Shown: piece by piece, positions 25,327-34,982 of the stretch | Layout: each line of letters opens with the position of its first letter | Position numbering within the stretch: the first letter of the stretch is position 1 | Assembly (NCBI RefSeq): GCF_031453615.1 | Contig: NZ_JAVIZT010000001.1 | Span: 1,302,001 to 1,366,000, forward strand | Direction: 5' to 3' | Source of the DNA: Microbacterium sp. SORGH_AS_0428 | Lineage (GTDB): Bacteria; Actinomycetota; Actinomycetes; Actinomycetales; Microbacteriaceae | Length of the DNA: 64,000 nt | Notes under the pieces: generated by a model | Told to the model about the DNA's origin: nothing | Seen by the model: the letters and a program-made list of their open reading frames with translations, nothing else | Database searches by the model: none | Program-made: the position numbers and the translations under genes

Positions 25327-26190
25327 TCAGTACAGGGCGGCCTTGCCGGTCGCCCCGAACAGGTCGATCTTCTCGGCCGCGGTCACCTTCAGCGCCGCGA
25401 TCGCGCCCGGCTGGATGGCGTTCGGCTCGCGCAGACGCTCGTCGGTGCCGAGGATCTCGCGCATCTTGTTGTGGTACGAGACCTTGATGTCACTGGAGAT
25501 GTTGATCTTGTTCACGCCCAGCTCCACCGCGCGGCGCAGCTCCGAGTCCGGGTTCGCCGATCCGCCGTGCAGCACGAGCGGGATGCCCACCGCCGCCTTG
25601 ATCTCCTCGAGCAGGTCGTGGCGCAGCTCGGGGTTCTTGTCGGCCGGGTAGAGGCCGTGCGAGGTGCCGATGGCGATCGCGAGGCTGTCGACGCCGGTCT
25701 CCTCGACGAAGCGCACCGCGTCCGCCACGTTCGTGTAGATGATCTCCGCGGCACCGGACTCGCCGTAGCTGTCGTTCGCGCCGATCGTGCCGAGCTCGCC
25801 CTCCACCTGGATGCCGACGGCGTGCGCGGCCTCCACGACCTTGCGCGTCAGCGCCACGTTCTCCTCGAAAGGCAGGAGCGAGGCGTCGATCATCACCGAG
25901 GTGAAGCCGGACTGGATGGCCACGATCATCTGCTCGTAGCTGCCGCCGTGATCCCAGTGGATCGCGACCGGAACCGAGGAGCGGTGGGCGCGGGAGTGCA
26001 TGGCGGCGATCAGGTCGGTGGTGATGTGCGAGACCTCGTCCGGGTGGATCGCGATGATCACCGGGGCCTGCTTCTCCTCGCTGATGTCCATGACGCCGTT
26101 GAACATCGCCCAGTCGCTGATGTTGAACGCGGGGATGGCGAAGTTATGCTCGTTGGCGACGTCGAGGATGGACTTACCGGTGTACAGCAC
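25327..26190 (-). CDS. Class II ketose-bisphosphate aldolase (fructose/tagatose type)
   Basis: A 287-residue enzyme. The zinc ligands and active site appear in PVAIHWDHGGSYEQM (His, Asp), QVEGELGTIG (Glu), IGTSHGLYP (His) and PLVLHGGSANPDSELRRAV (His), followed by GVNKINISSDIK (phosphate binding). It cleaves a ketose-1,6-bisphosphate to dihydroxyacetone phosphate and glyceraldehyde-3-phosphate; fructose versus tagatose cannot be decided. The start is GTG 26190 with AAGGAG 8 nt upstream. It lies between the ABC permeases and the ADP-dependent kinase, whose product it would split. Confidence 0.92.
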   Translation of the reverse strand: MLYTGKSILDVANEHNFAIPAFNISDWAMFNGVMDISEEKQAPVIIAIHPDEVSHITTDLIAAMHSRAHRSSVPVAIHWDHGGSYEQMIVAIQSGFTSVMIDASLLPFEENVALTRKVVEAAHAVGIQVEGELGTIGANDSYGESGAAEIIYTNVADAVRFVEETGVDSLAIAIGTSHGLYPADKNPELRHDLLEEIKAAVGIPLVLHGGSANPDSELRRAVELGVNKINISSDIKVSYHNKMREILGTDERLREPNAIQPGAIAALKVTAAEKIDLFGATGKAALY

Positions 26191-26251
26191 GATGGATTCT
26201 CCTTGAGTGGGATGGGTGACGGGACGTCGGGAACAAACGTGTGGGTGCGGG

Positions 26252-27097
26252 TCAGCTCTTGACCGAGCCGGCCGTCAGGCCGCTGATGAAGAAGCGCTGC
26301 AGCACGAGGAAGAGGATCAGCACGGGGATCGAGCCGAGGATGCTCATCGCCATGATCTGGTTCCACTCGTACGAGTGCTGACCCATGAGCAGCTGGATGC
26401 CGATCGGCACCGTGCGCATGTCGGTGGTGCGGGTCAGTGTCAGGGCGAACAGGTACTCGTTCCACGCGATCATGAACGTGTAGATGCCGACCGAGACGAT
26501 GCCCGGCACCGAGATGGGCACCAGCACGCGCCAGAGCGCGGTGAACGAGCCTGCTCCGTCGACGCGCACGGCCTCGTCGAGCTCGCGCGGCAGGGTGTTG
26601 AAGTACCCGGTCATCATGATGATCGCGTAGGGCAGCGTGAACACCATGTAGGTGAAGATGAGGCCCGGGTAGGTGTTGTAGAGGCCCAGGGCGACCATCA
26701 GCCCGAAGTACGGGATCAGCAGCGTGATCGGCGGCACCGCCTGGACGCTGACGATGATGACGTTCAGCACCCGCTTGCCGCGGAAGTCGAAGCGGCTGAA
26801 CGCGTACGCCGCCTGGATGGCGACCAGCAGCGTCAGGATCGTCACGGCGCCGGCCACGATGTAGCTGTTCAGGAAGAACCGCATCGTCTCGGCGTTGGTG
26901 AAGATCTTCACGTACGCGTCGAACGAGAACGCGTCCGTCACCAGCCGCGGCGGGCTCTCGAAGATCTGGGTGTTGGGCTTGAACGAGCTCGACAGCATCC
27001 ACAGCACGGGACCGGCGGCGAACACGGCGCCCGCCACGAGGCCCACGAGCAGCAGCGTGCGTGCGAGACGGGTACGCGAAGCGGTGGTCATCGACAT
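26252..27097 (-). CDS. Sugar ABC transporter permease (CUT1, MalG type)
   Basis: A 281-residue permease with six membrane helices. The EAA loop reads LDEAVRVDGAGSFTALWRVL (family: EAA...G), where it contacts the ATPase. The C-terminus (LQRFFISGLTAGSVK) is typical of MalG-like subunits. It is one nucleotide from the upstream permease stop. No ATPase gene is in this operon, so a shared MsmK-type ATPase from elsewhere must serve it. Confidence 0.95.
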   Translation of the reverse strand: MSMTTASRTRLARTLLLVGLVAGAVFAAGPVLWMLSSSFKPNTQIFESPPRLVTDAFSFDAYVKIFTNAETMRFFLNSYIVAGAVTILTLLVAIQAAYAFSRFDFRGKRVLNVIIVSVQAVPPITLLIPYFGLMVALGLYNTYPGLIFTYMVFTLPYAIIMMTGYFNTLPRELDEAVRVDGAGSFTALWRVLVPISVPGIVSVGIYTFMIAWNEYLFALTLTRTTDMRTVPIGIQLLMGQHSYEWNQIMAMSILGSIPVLILFLVLQRFFISGLTAGSVKS

Positions 27098-27098
27098 G

Positions 27099-28028
27099 TC
27101 AGTCCCTCGCCTTCTGGTGGCGCACGTAGAACACGGCCAGCACCATCGACATGAGCAGCACGAGCACGGCGGATGTGGCCGCCAGCGAGAAGTCGTACTT
27201 GGCGAAGGCGAGCTTGTAGGTGAACGTGCTGAGCATCTCGGTCACATCGATCGGTCCGCCGCCGGTGGTCATCCAGATGAGGGCGAACTGCTGCGACGTC
27301 CAGATGAGATCCAGCAGCACCAGGCTGATGATGATCGGACGCAGCTGCGGCACCGTGACGTTCCAGAAGCGCTGCCAGGCGGTCGCGCCGTCGACCGTCG
27401 CTGCCTCGTAGAGGTCCTGCGGGATGCCCTGCAGACCCGCGAGGAGGCTGACCATGAAGAACGGATAGCCCGCCCAGATGTTGATGAAGGTGACGGTGCC
27501 CAGCGCCAGCTGCGGCGAGGCGAGCCACTCGATGTTCGTGTTGAGCAGGAAGTTGATGACCCCGTTGGGGGCGAGCAGCATCCGCCACAGCACCGCGATG
27601 ACGGCGGCGGTGAACAGCCACGGAAGCACGTAGAGGGCGCGGAAGACGGTGCGGGTGACGCCGCCGAGCAGGCGGCTGTTGAGCATCATCGCGAAGCCGA
27701 GACCCAGCACGAGGTGGGCGGCGACGCTGACGACGCTGAAGAAGATCGTGTTGCCCGTCGCCTTCCAGAAGCCCGGGTCGCCGAGGACCGTCAGGTAGTT
27801 CTGGATGCCGACGAACTCCGGCGGGGGGCCGAGGATCGCACTGTCCTGCAGCGAGTAGCCGACGACCATGACGATCGGAACGACCATCAGGATGAACAGC
27901 AGGATGAGGGTGGGGGCGAGGAAGCCGTAGGACTCCGTCGTGCGCCGCAACTGACGGCGCTTCTTGCCGGGCGGCCGGCCGGTGACGAGTGTCTCCGTGT
28001 CCGGCGCGGTCAGCGTTCTGAGTGTCAT
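27099..28028 (-). CDS. Sugar ABC transporter permease (CUT1, MalF type)
   Basis: A 309-residue permease with six membrane helices after a basic cytoplasmic N-terminus (GRPPGKKRRQLRRTTES). The EAA loop is DLYEAATVDGATAWQRFWNV. It pairs with the following MalG-type subunit. AGGAG lies ~11 nt before the ATG. A strong 32-nt inverted repeat separates it from the binding-protein gene. Confidence 0.95.
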   Translation of the reverse strand: MTLRTLTAPDTETLVTGRPPGKKRRQLRRTTESYGFLAPTLILLFILMVVPIVMVVGYSLQDSAILGPPPEFVGIQNYLTVLGDPGFWKATGNTIFFSVVSVAAHLVLGLGFAMMLNSRLLGGVTRTVFRALYVLPWLFTAAVIAVLWRMLLAPNGVINFLLNTNIEWLASPQLALGTVTFINIWAGYPFFMVSLLAGLQGIPQDLYEAATVDGATAWQRFWNVTVPQLRPIIISLVLLDLIWTSQQFALIWMTTGGGPIDVTEMLSTFTYKLAFAKYDFSLAATSAVLVLLMSMVLAVFYVRHQKARD

Positions 28029-28050
28029 GCTCGGTCAACTCCTGACGTAT

Positions 28051-28082
28051 CCGGGTGCCGCACCGCGCGGTGCGGCACCCGG
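28051..28082. terminator. Intercistronic inverted repeat between binding protein and permease
   Basis: Perfect 16-bp arms CCGGGTGCCGCACCGC / GCGGTGCGGCACCCGG without spacer. It sits 13 nt after the binding-protein stop on the minus strand. Such hairpins allow partial termination or protect the upstream mRNA, giving more binding protein than permease. Confidence 0.75.
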
Positions 28083-28095
28083 TGGCGGAATGGGA

Positions 28096-29391
28096 TCAGA
28101 ACTCCGCCGTCCAGCTCTCCTGCGCCTTCTTCAGCGCGTCGGGGATCGACTGCTGCCCGTCGAGGGCGGACTGCAGCTGCTCGCCGAGCTGACGCATGAG
28201 GTCCTCGGCCACCGGGAGGCCGGTGAACTCGTTGGCCGGGTAGCCCGCCTTGTAGATCTCGAACGCGGTCTTGAACAGCTCGTCGTCGTTCACGAAGTCG
28301 GGCTCCGAGCCGGTGTTACCGGGGAAGGCCTTGGCCATGGTCGACAGCTTCGAGTTGGTGTCCTTGCTCATCAGGAACGAGACGAGCTTGGCCGCCGCAT
28401 CCTTGTGCTGCGAGTTCTCGGCCACACCGATGCCCCACGAGGCGTAGGGGATGCCGCGCTCACCCGTGAAGCCGTCCTCGGCGGGGATCGCCGAGATCGA
28501 GAAGGTCAGGTCGGGGTTGTTCTCGCGAATGAGGTTGATGTGCGCGAGCGAGTCGATCATCATGCCGACCCGGCCGTTGGTGAACTCCTCGACCTTGTCC
28601 TGCTCCTTCATGGTGAAGCTTCCGGGGGCGATCACGCCCTCGTTCCACAGGTCGCCGATGTACTCGACGGCGCTCGTGACGTCGTCGTTGGTCAGGTCGG
28701 GCTTGCCCTTATCGAGCATCGTGCCGCCCGAGGCCCACACCCACGACATGACGTCGTTCTGCACGCCGTTCGGCGCTTCGAGCGACAGCGGCAGCACCCA
28801 GCCGTGCACGTCGCCGCCGAGCGCGGTGATCTTCTTGGCCGCATCCTCGAACTCGGTGCGGGTGGAGGGCGGTGCGCTGACTCCCGCCTGCGAGAGCAGG
28901 GCGTCGTTCGTGAACATCGGGTAGACGAAGTTGACGACCGGGATCATGTAGGTCTTGTCGTCGACCTTGATCTGGGCGGCCAGCTCGCTCTCGTCGAAGC
29001 CCGCGTCCTTCAGCAGCGGACCGAGGTCGGTGATGACGCCCTTGGAAGCGAAGTCGTTGACCCACGCTCCGTCGAGACCGACGACGTCGGGCATCGTGCC
29101 GGATGCGGCGCCGGCGAAGAGCTGTTCCTTCGTCGATGCGTACGGGCCGCTGACGAGGTCGACCTTGATGCCGGGGTTGGCCTGTTCGAACTCGTCCATG
29201 AGGGCGCGGAACTCGCCGTCGGGGAGTTCGGGCTCCCACCACTGCGCGAATTCGATCGTGACGTCGCCGCCGCTGTCGGCCGAACCGCTGCCGCCCGACG
29301 AGCAGCCCGTCAGAGCCAGAAGCGTGGTCGTCGCTGTCGCGACGCCCATGAGCATGATTGCGGTACGGCGTCCTCGCCGGAATGCGGACAT
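28096..29391 (-). CDS. Sugar ABC transporter substrate-binding lipoprotein
   Basis: A 431-residue family-1 extracellular binding protein. The signal peptide has a lipobox (LALTGC, Cys ~29) followed by a Ser/Gly-rich linker. Fold blocks include VTIEFAQWWEPELPDGEF, VDLVSGPYASTKEQLFAGAA, MPDVVGLDGAWV and a C-terminal FEIYKAGYPANEFTG. The tryptophan-rich pocket fits carbohydrate binding; the ligand is unknown. GAGGAGAGAC directly precedes the ATG. It is the first gene of the operon and is divergent from the DeoR regulator. Confidence 0.95.
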   Translation of the reverse strand: MSAFRRGRRTAIMLMGVATATTTLLALTGCSSGGSGSADSGGDVTIEFAQWWEPELPDGEFRALMDEFEQANPGIKVDLVSGPYASTKEQLFAGAASGTMPDVVGLDGAWVNDFASKGVITDLGPLLKDAGFDESELAAQIKVDDKTYMIPVVNFVYPMFTNDALLSQAGVSAPPSTRTEFEDAAKKITALGGDVHGWVLPLSLEAPNGVQNDVMSWVWASGGTMLDKGKPDLTNDDVTSAVEYIGDLWNEGVIAPGSFTMKEQDKVEEFTNGRVGMMIDSLAHINLIRENNPDLTFSISAIPAEDGFTGERGIPYASWGIGVAENSQHKDAAAKLVSFLMSKDTNSKLSTMAKAFPGNTGSEPDFVNDDELFKTAFEIYKAGYPANEFTGLPVAEDLMRQLGEQLQSALDGQQSIPDALKKAQESWTAEF

Positions 29392-29621
29392 GTCTCTCCT
29401 CTTCGAGATGGTGCGGCATTCCGCTCATTTCTGCAGCTTCATGCCTGTTTAAGCACGATTATGCAGCGATGCCTGCATCCCGTCAAGACACGGAATGATC
29501 ACGGGAGCCCCTGAATCACGGGCACTTTCCCCGGGTCAGCGCTGGACTCTCGGTCCAGAAAGTTGCGGATGCTTGCGGCTGTCTCCGCCGTTTTATGCAG
29601 TCCTGTGCTAGATATGAGGCC
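29392..29621. promoter_or_regulatory. Divergent control region of the sugar operon and deoR-type gene
   Basis: A lower-GC stretch. The word TTATGCAG occurs at 29459-29466 and 29593-29600, and a related TTTCTGCAG near 29428. TTTAAGCACG and CTGTGCTAG are further similar short words. These are candidate DeoR operator half-sites; the exact operator cannot be defined from one locus. Confidence 0.45.
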
Positions 29622-30428
29622 ATGGACGCGCAGCGCAAAAGCTCTTCCCGCCGACTGCCCGCCGGACGCAAGGCGGATCTTGCCGCCTACGTGGAGGAGG
29701 TCGGACAGGTCACGGTCGCCGACTTGTCCGCACACTTCGGCGTCTCGATCGACACCATCCGCCGCGACCTGGACGAGCTCGATCGTCAGGGTGCGCTCGT
29801 GCGCACGCACGGCGGCGCGATGAGTGCGTCGGAGGGGCCGGGCCGCGATCGCGGCCTGGATGTGCGCCTGCGGATGCAGGTGCCCGAGAAGGAGAAGATC
29901 GGCAAGCTCGCCGCCGAACTCGTCGACGACGGCGCGGTGCTCATGATCAACGGCGGCACGACCGTGCTCGCTCTCGTGCGTGCACTGCGCAACCACCGCG
30001 ACCTCACGATCGCCACGAACAACCTCCGGGTCCCCGCGGAGATCCCGCCGAGCGTGTTCCGCGACCTCTACGTCTTCGGCGGAGCCGTGCGCACCATCAC
30101 CCAGGCCACGACCGGGCCTGTGAGCCTCGCGATGACCTCCGCCGGACCGGATGTGGACATCCGCGCCGACATCGCCTTCGTCGCGGTGGGCGCCGTGGAC
30201 GCATCCGGATACTCCGCATCCAACCTCGGCGACTCGACGATGATGGCCGAGATGATCCAGCGCGCCGATCGCACCGCCATCCTCGCCGACTCCACCAAGC
30301 TCGGCCGCCGCCTGTTCGCCCAGGTGACGGCCCTCGAGGGCGCCGACTACCTCATCACCGACGCTCCTCCGCCCGACGACCTCGCCGCGGCTCTCGCCGC
30401 CGCCGGCGTCACGGTCATCTGCGACTGA
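29622..30428 (+). CDS. DeoR/GlpR-family transcriptional regulator
   Basis: A 268-residue repressor-type protein. The N-terminal HTH (~10-65) has RKADLAAYVEEVGQVTVADL and FGVSIDTIRRDLDELDRQG. The DeoR C-terminal sensor domain (~85-265) has LMINGGTTVLALVRAL (phosphosugar loop), LTIATNNL, FVAVGAVDASGYSASN and ILADSTKLGRR. It likely senses a sugar phosphate made by the operon it divides from. The ATG at 29622 has GAGG immediately upstream; an ATG nine codons earlier is less likely. Repeat copy D follows the gene. Confidence 0.93.
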   Translation: MDAQRKSSSRRLPAGRKADLAAYVEEVGQVTVADLSAHFGVSIDTIRRDLDELDRQGALVRTHGGAMSASEGPGRDRGLDVRLRMQVPEKEKIGKLAAELVDDGAVLMINGGTTVLALVRALRNHRDLTIATNNLRVPAEIPPSVFRDLYVFGGAVRTITQATTGPVSLAMTSAGPDVDIRADIAFVAVGAVDASGYSASNLGDSTMMAEMIQRADRTAILADSTKLGRRLFAQVTALEGADYLITDAPPPDDLAAALAAAGVTVICD

Positions 30429-30481
30429 TCGACCGACAGGTCGGTCGGAGAGCCTGCGCGTCCGCTCCTCCGCCTCGTCCG

Positions 30482-30548
30482 GTCGGAGAAAACGCGTCGC
30501 GTCGGAGGTTTCGGCCCGCATCCTCCGACATCCGCGCGATCCTCCGAC
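30482..30548. repeat. 67-nt nested palindromic repeat, family 1, copy D
   Basis: Outer arms GTCGGAGA (30482-30489) and CCTCCGAC (30541-30548); inner arms GTCGGAGGTT (30501-30510) and ATCCTCCGAC (30520-30529). Same total length as copies A-C; intergenic. Directly followed by tandem repeats. Confidence 0.88.
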
Positions 30549-30633
30549 CGGCGGATGCGGGCAGCTGGCCTACGCCTCCGACCGGCGGATGCGGGCAGCT
30601 GGCCTACGCCTCCGACCGGCGGATGCGGGCAGC
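30549..30633. repeat. 34-nt tandem direct repeat (2.5 copies)
   Basis: Two identical 34-nt units (30549-30582, 30583-30616) and a 17-nt partial third (30617-30633). Each unit starts CGGCGGATGCGGGCAGC and ends GCCTCCGAC, i.e. it ends with the outer arm of repeat copy D, as if the end of the element had been amplified. Confidence 0.9.
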
Positions 30634-30703
30634 GACTCGCCAGCGGAAAGCCGGCACGCGCAAGGGGTCAGCGCAGGCCCGGAACGCGCTTATGCTGAGC
30701 GCG

Positions 30704-31384
30704 ATGTCCACAGCTCTCGTTCCCCCCGTCGAGGTCGTGATCCCCTGGCGGGACGCGCCGACCCGCCGCGCACCGTTCGCACTCGTCCGCCGCTGGTACG
30801 AGACCCATCTGCCCGAGGCGTCGGTGCGCACGATCGACACCGACGACGACGTGTTCGTCCTCGCCGCGTGCCGCAACCTCGCGATGCGCACCGCGCATCC
30901 GGATGCGGTCGTCGTGATCGGCGACGCCGACACCCTGCCCGAGGCGGAGCCGCTGCGCGCCGCGATCGCCGCCGCCCGCACGAGCGGACGCGTGCACCTG
31001 CCCTATGACGAGTACCGCTGGCTCGGCGCGAGCGGCTCGGCCGAGTACACGGCCGGTACACCGCTCAGCGACTGCACGGTCGAGCAGTACGTCGAGGGAG
31101 CCTGTTCCGGCGTCTACGTCGCGACCCCGCAGACGTGGTTCGCGCACGGCGGCCAGGACGAGGCGTTCCGCGGATGGGGCTTCGAGGACGCCGCCTGGTA
31201 CCTCACCCATCAGGCCGTGCTGGGCGAGCCGCCACGCCGCCACGCGGGACGCGTCTACGCGCTGCACCACGCGGCCGAGCAGCGCGTCGGCGCCGGCTAC
31301 GAGGCCAACGAGGCCCGCATGGGTCTCTACCGGGCCGCGGCCGCCGACCCCGGAGCCATCGCGCGCCTCGTCGGCATCTCCTGA
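30704..31384 (+). CDS. GT2-like glycosyltransferase domain protein
   Basis: A 226-residue protein. VEVVIPWRDAPTRRAPFALV starts a GT-A-type fold, VVIGDADTLPE supplies a DxD-like metal motif, and GGQDEAFRGWGFEDAAWYL is the acceptor-side block of galactosyltransferase C-terminal domains (Glyco_transf_7C). The donor and acceptor are unknown. TATGCT lies 7 nt before the chosen ATG (leaderless); an ATG four codons earlier overlaps the -10 and is unlikely. It opens a glycan gene cluster that continues with GT1, GT4 and a pyruvyl transferase. Confidence 0.82.
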   Translation: MSTALVPPVEVVIPWRDAPTRRAPFALVRRWYETHLPEASVRTIDTDDDVFVLAACRNLAMRTAHPDAVVVIGDADTLPEAEPLRAAIAAARTSGRVHLPYDEYRWLGASGSAEYTAGTPLSDCTVEQYVEGACSGVYVATPQTWFAHGGQDEAFRGWGFEDAAWYLTHQAVLGEPPRRHAGRVYALHHAAEQRVGAGYEANEARMGLYRAAAADPGAIARLVGIS

Positions 31385-31429
31385 CCCCGCGGCTTCCCCT
31401 GCCGCGCGAGACCGGTCCCTACGCCCGGT

Positions 31430-32715
<1,286 letters not shown>

Positions 32716-32719
<4 letters not shown>

Positions 32720-34863
32720 GAGGGCAGCACCGCCAGCCGGGCGAGGTCGGCGTCCTGCGACGCCACGGCCTGGTAGAGCGGGGCCAGCGTCGCCGCCATC
32801 GCCTGGATCGTGAACCGTTCGGCGACCATCGCGTGCGAGCGCTCGGCGACCGCATCCGGGTCGAGCGTCGCGTGCGCGAGCGCCTCGGTGATCGCGGCGA
32901 CGAAACGCTCCCGATCCCAGGTCGGCGCGAGGAACCCGGTGCGGCCGGGCTCGACGTACGTTGCGGGACCGCCGGCATCCGGCGCCACGACGACGAGTCC
33001 CGTCGCCATGGCCTCCAGCAGGGCGATGCCGAACTCCTCCTTGATGCTCGCGCAGACGTACACGCCTGCGGGCGCGGCGAGGCCGGGCAGCCCGAGGCGG
33101 GCGGCGGCCAGCCACAGCGCCGTGACGCCGTTCGGCCGGTGTCCGGGAAGCAGGAGGCCTCGCGCCGCGCGTTCGGCGGCGGGAACGATGGCGTCGATGC
33201 GCTCGATCTGCTCCCTCTCGTCGACCGACGGATGCGTGAGGTCCCCGCCGATGATCAGCAGGTTCGTTCGCTCGGCGAGCGCTGAGGCGTGCCACGCCTC
33301 GACGAGCGAGGCCATGCCCTTCACGCGGTGCAGGCGCCCCACGCTGACCAGCAGCGTCAGGCCGCGGCGTTCCGGGGGCAGCTCGCCCAGCATCCGCTCG
33401 AGTTCGGCCAGCCCCGTCGGCGCGTCGCCCGTCCCGGCAGAGGCTGCGACCCGGGAGACGGCGTCGTCGACGACGGCGAGGTCGACACCCTCGGCGACGA
33501 CGGTGTGCCGCTCGGCGTGCGTGGTGATGTCCACACCCACGAGCCGCTTCATGTCGTCGGCGAGCGTCGGCCGCGGGAAGAGGACCGTGTGCTCGGCGCC
33601 CGCCGCCAGCGATTGCACGAGCCGGGCGCGGAACCAGTAGTGCTCGCGGAGGTCGGCCTCGCCGAACCCCTCGCGCGTGAGCTGGCCCGACTCCTCGAGC
33701 GAGGTGATCACGGAGTGCGGGTCGGGGGCCAGCGTGAACACGGTGGGGATGCCGAGCTCGCGCGCGACATCGGCCGCCGCGAGACTTCCCACATCCGCCA
33801 TGCGCAGATGCAGCACGTCCACGCGACCCGCGGCCCGCAGCACCCGGCGGATGCCGCGACGCGCCTGCACGCGCAGCCCCCACGCCGCCGCGGAGGGAAC
33901 CGGCGAAGGCGCCATGGGCACGCGCCCGAAGCGGTGCCCGCCGCGGGTGCCCGCGACGTCCAGAAGATCGCTCGCCGCCTGGTCGACGCTGCCGCGGCCG
34001 AGGGTGATCACGCGTTCCACGAGCCCGGAGCCGTCGGCGACCAGCGCGTCGCCGAGCCGCACGAGCAGGGTCGCGATGCCGCCGTTGTCGCCGGCGCCCG
34101 CGGTCGCCAGCTGCGCGTCCATGTCGGCGTGCAGGAACAGCTGCGCGATCGTGCGAGGCGCGTCGGCCGCATCGGGCTGCGGCGGGACCAGGTCAAGCAG
34201 CGCGAGCCGCGCCACGGACGCCAGGCGGCCCGTGGTCGCCATGAGCGCGTCGAGCGTGTTCTCGACACCGGGCTGCCCGGGCCGCTGGCCAAGCGCTGCG
34301 ATGGCGGCTTCGCGCACCGCGTCGTCCTCCGCCTCGTCGCGGGCGATCGCGATCAGCGGTCTCGTCGCCAGCGGCGCGCGGACGAGGCCGAGGGTCTCGA
34401 CCAGGCGCGCCCGGGCGGCGGGGTCGTCGGTGGACACGAGCGCCGCCTCGAGGGCGACGGCCAGCACCTCGCCCGAGGGGACCGACCAGCCCTCGAGGGT
34501 GCGCTGCGCGAGCATGGCGGAGAACCCGCCGGCGGCCACCATCGCGATGAGGCGCCCGACCGCGTCGAGCCGGGGCAGCCCCTGCGACAGGGCCCACGCC
34601 GCGTGCTCGCGCACGTACGGGCGACGATCCGACAGCAGCGCCGCCAGCATCCGTCCGGCTTCCTCGTCGGTCATCGCACCCAGCGCGTGCACCGCCGCGA
34701 GGGCGCGTACGTCGTCCTCGCTCGCGAGCGCCGCAGCCAGATGGCGCAGCGATCGCACGCCCGGCTCCCGGCCCGCCTCGAACGCGAGCTCATCGGCGCG
34801 GCGCAGCGCATCGACGATCGTCGGAGCGCTCTGGACCGCATCCATGGACGTCTGAATCCCCAC
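32716..34863 (-). CDS. HEAT-repeat/GT4 glycosyltransferase fusion
   Basis: A 715-residue protein. Residues ~30-260 are helical repeats of the HEAT type (ALAAVHALGAMTDEEAGRML, PYVREHAAWALSQGLPRL, DDAVREAAIAALGQRPGQPG). Residues ~300-700 are a GT-B fold of family GT4: LHLRMADVGSLAAADVARELG, LLVSVGRLHRVKGMASLVEA, and KEEFGIALLEAMATGLVVVA with DAGGPATYV for donor binding. The fusion suggests the repeat domain positions acceptor or partner proteins; this is inference. The start is GTG 34863 with AAGGGAAG ~8 nt before; an ATG six codons in is an alternative. Coupled to the following GT1 gene. Confidence 0.88.
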
Positions 34864-34982
34864 GTCCCACTTCCCTTCACCGTCGCCGGACGGCCACGAG
34901 CGAATCGATCGTAGAGAACACGTCTGTACGGCAGGCTAGCGTTGAGTCGCACCCCTTCCCCCGCTACGATCCCGGAGCCCGC

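Noticed and set aside
30549..30633. CRISPR-like array in the 34-nt tandem repeats
   Set aside because: Units are directly adjacent without unique spacers and no cas genes are nearby.
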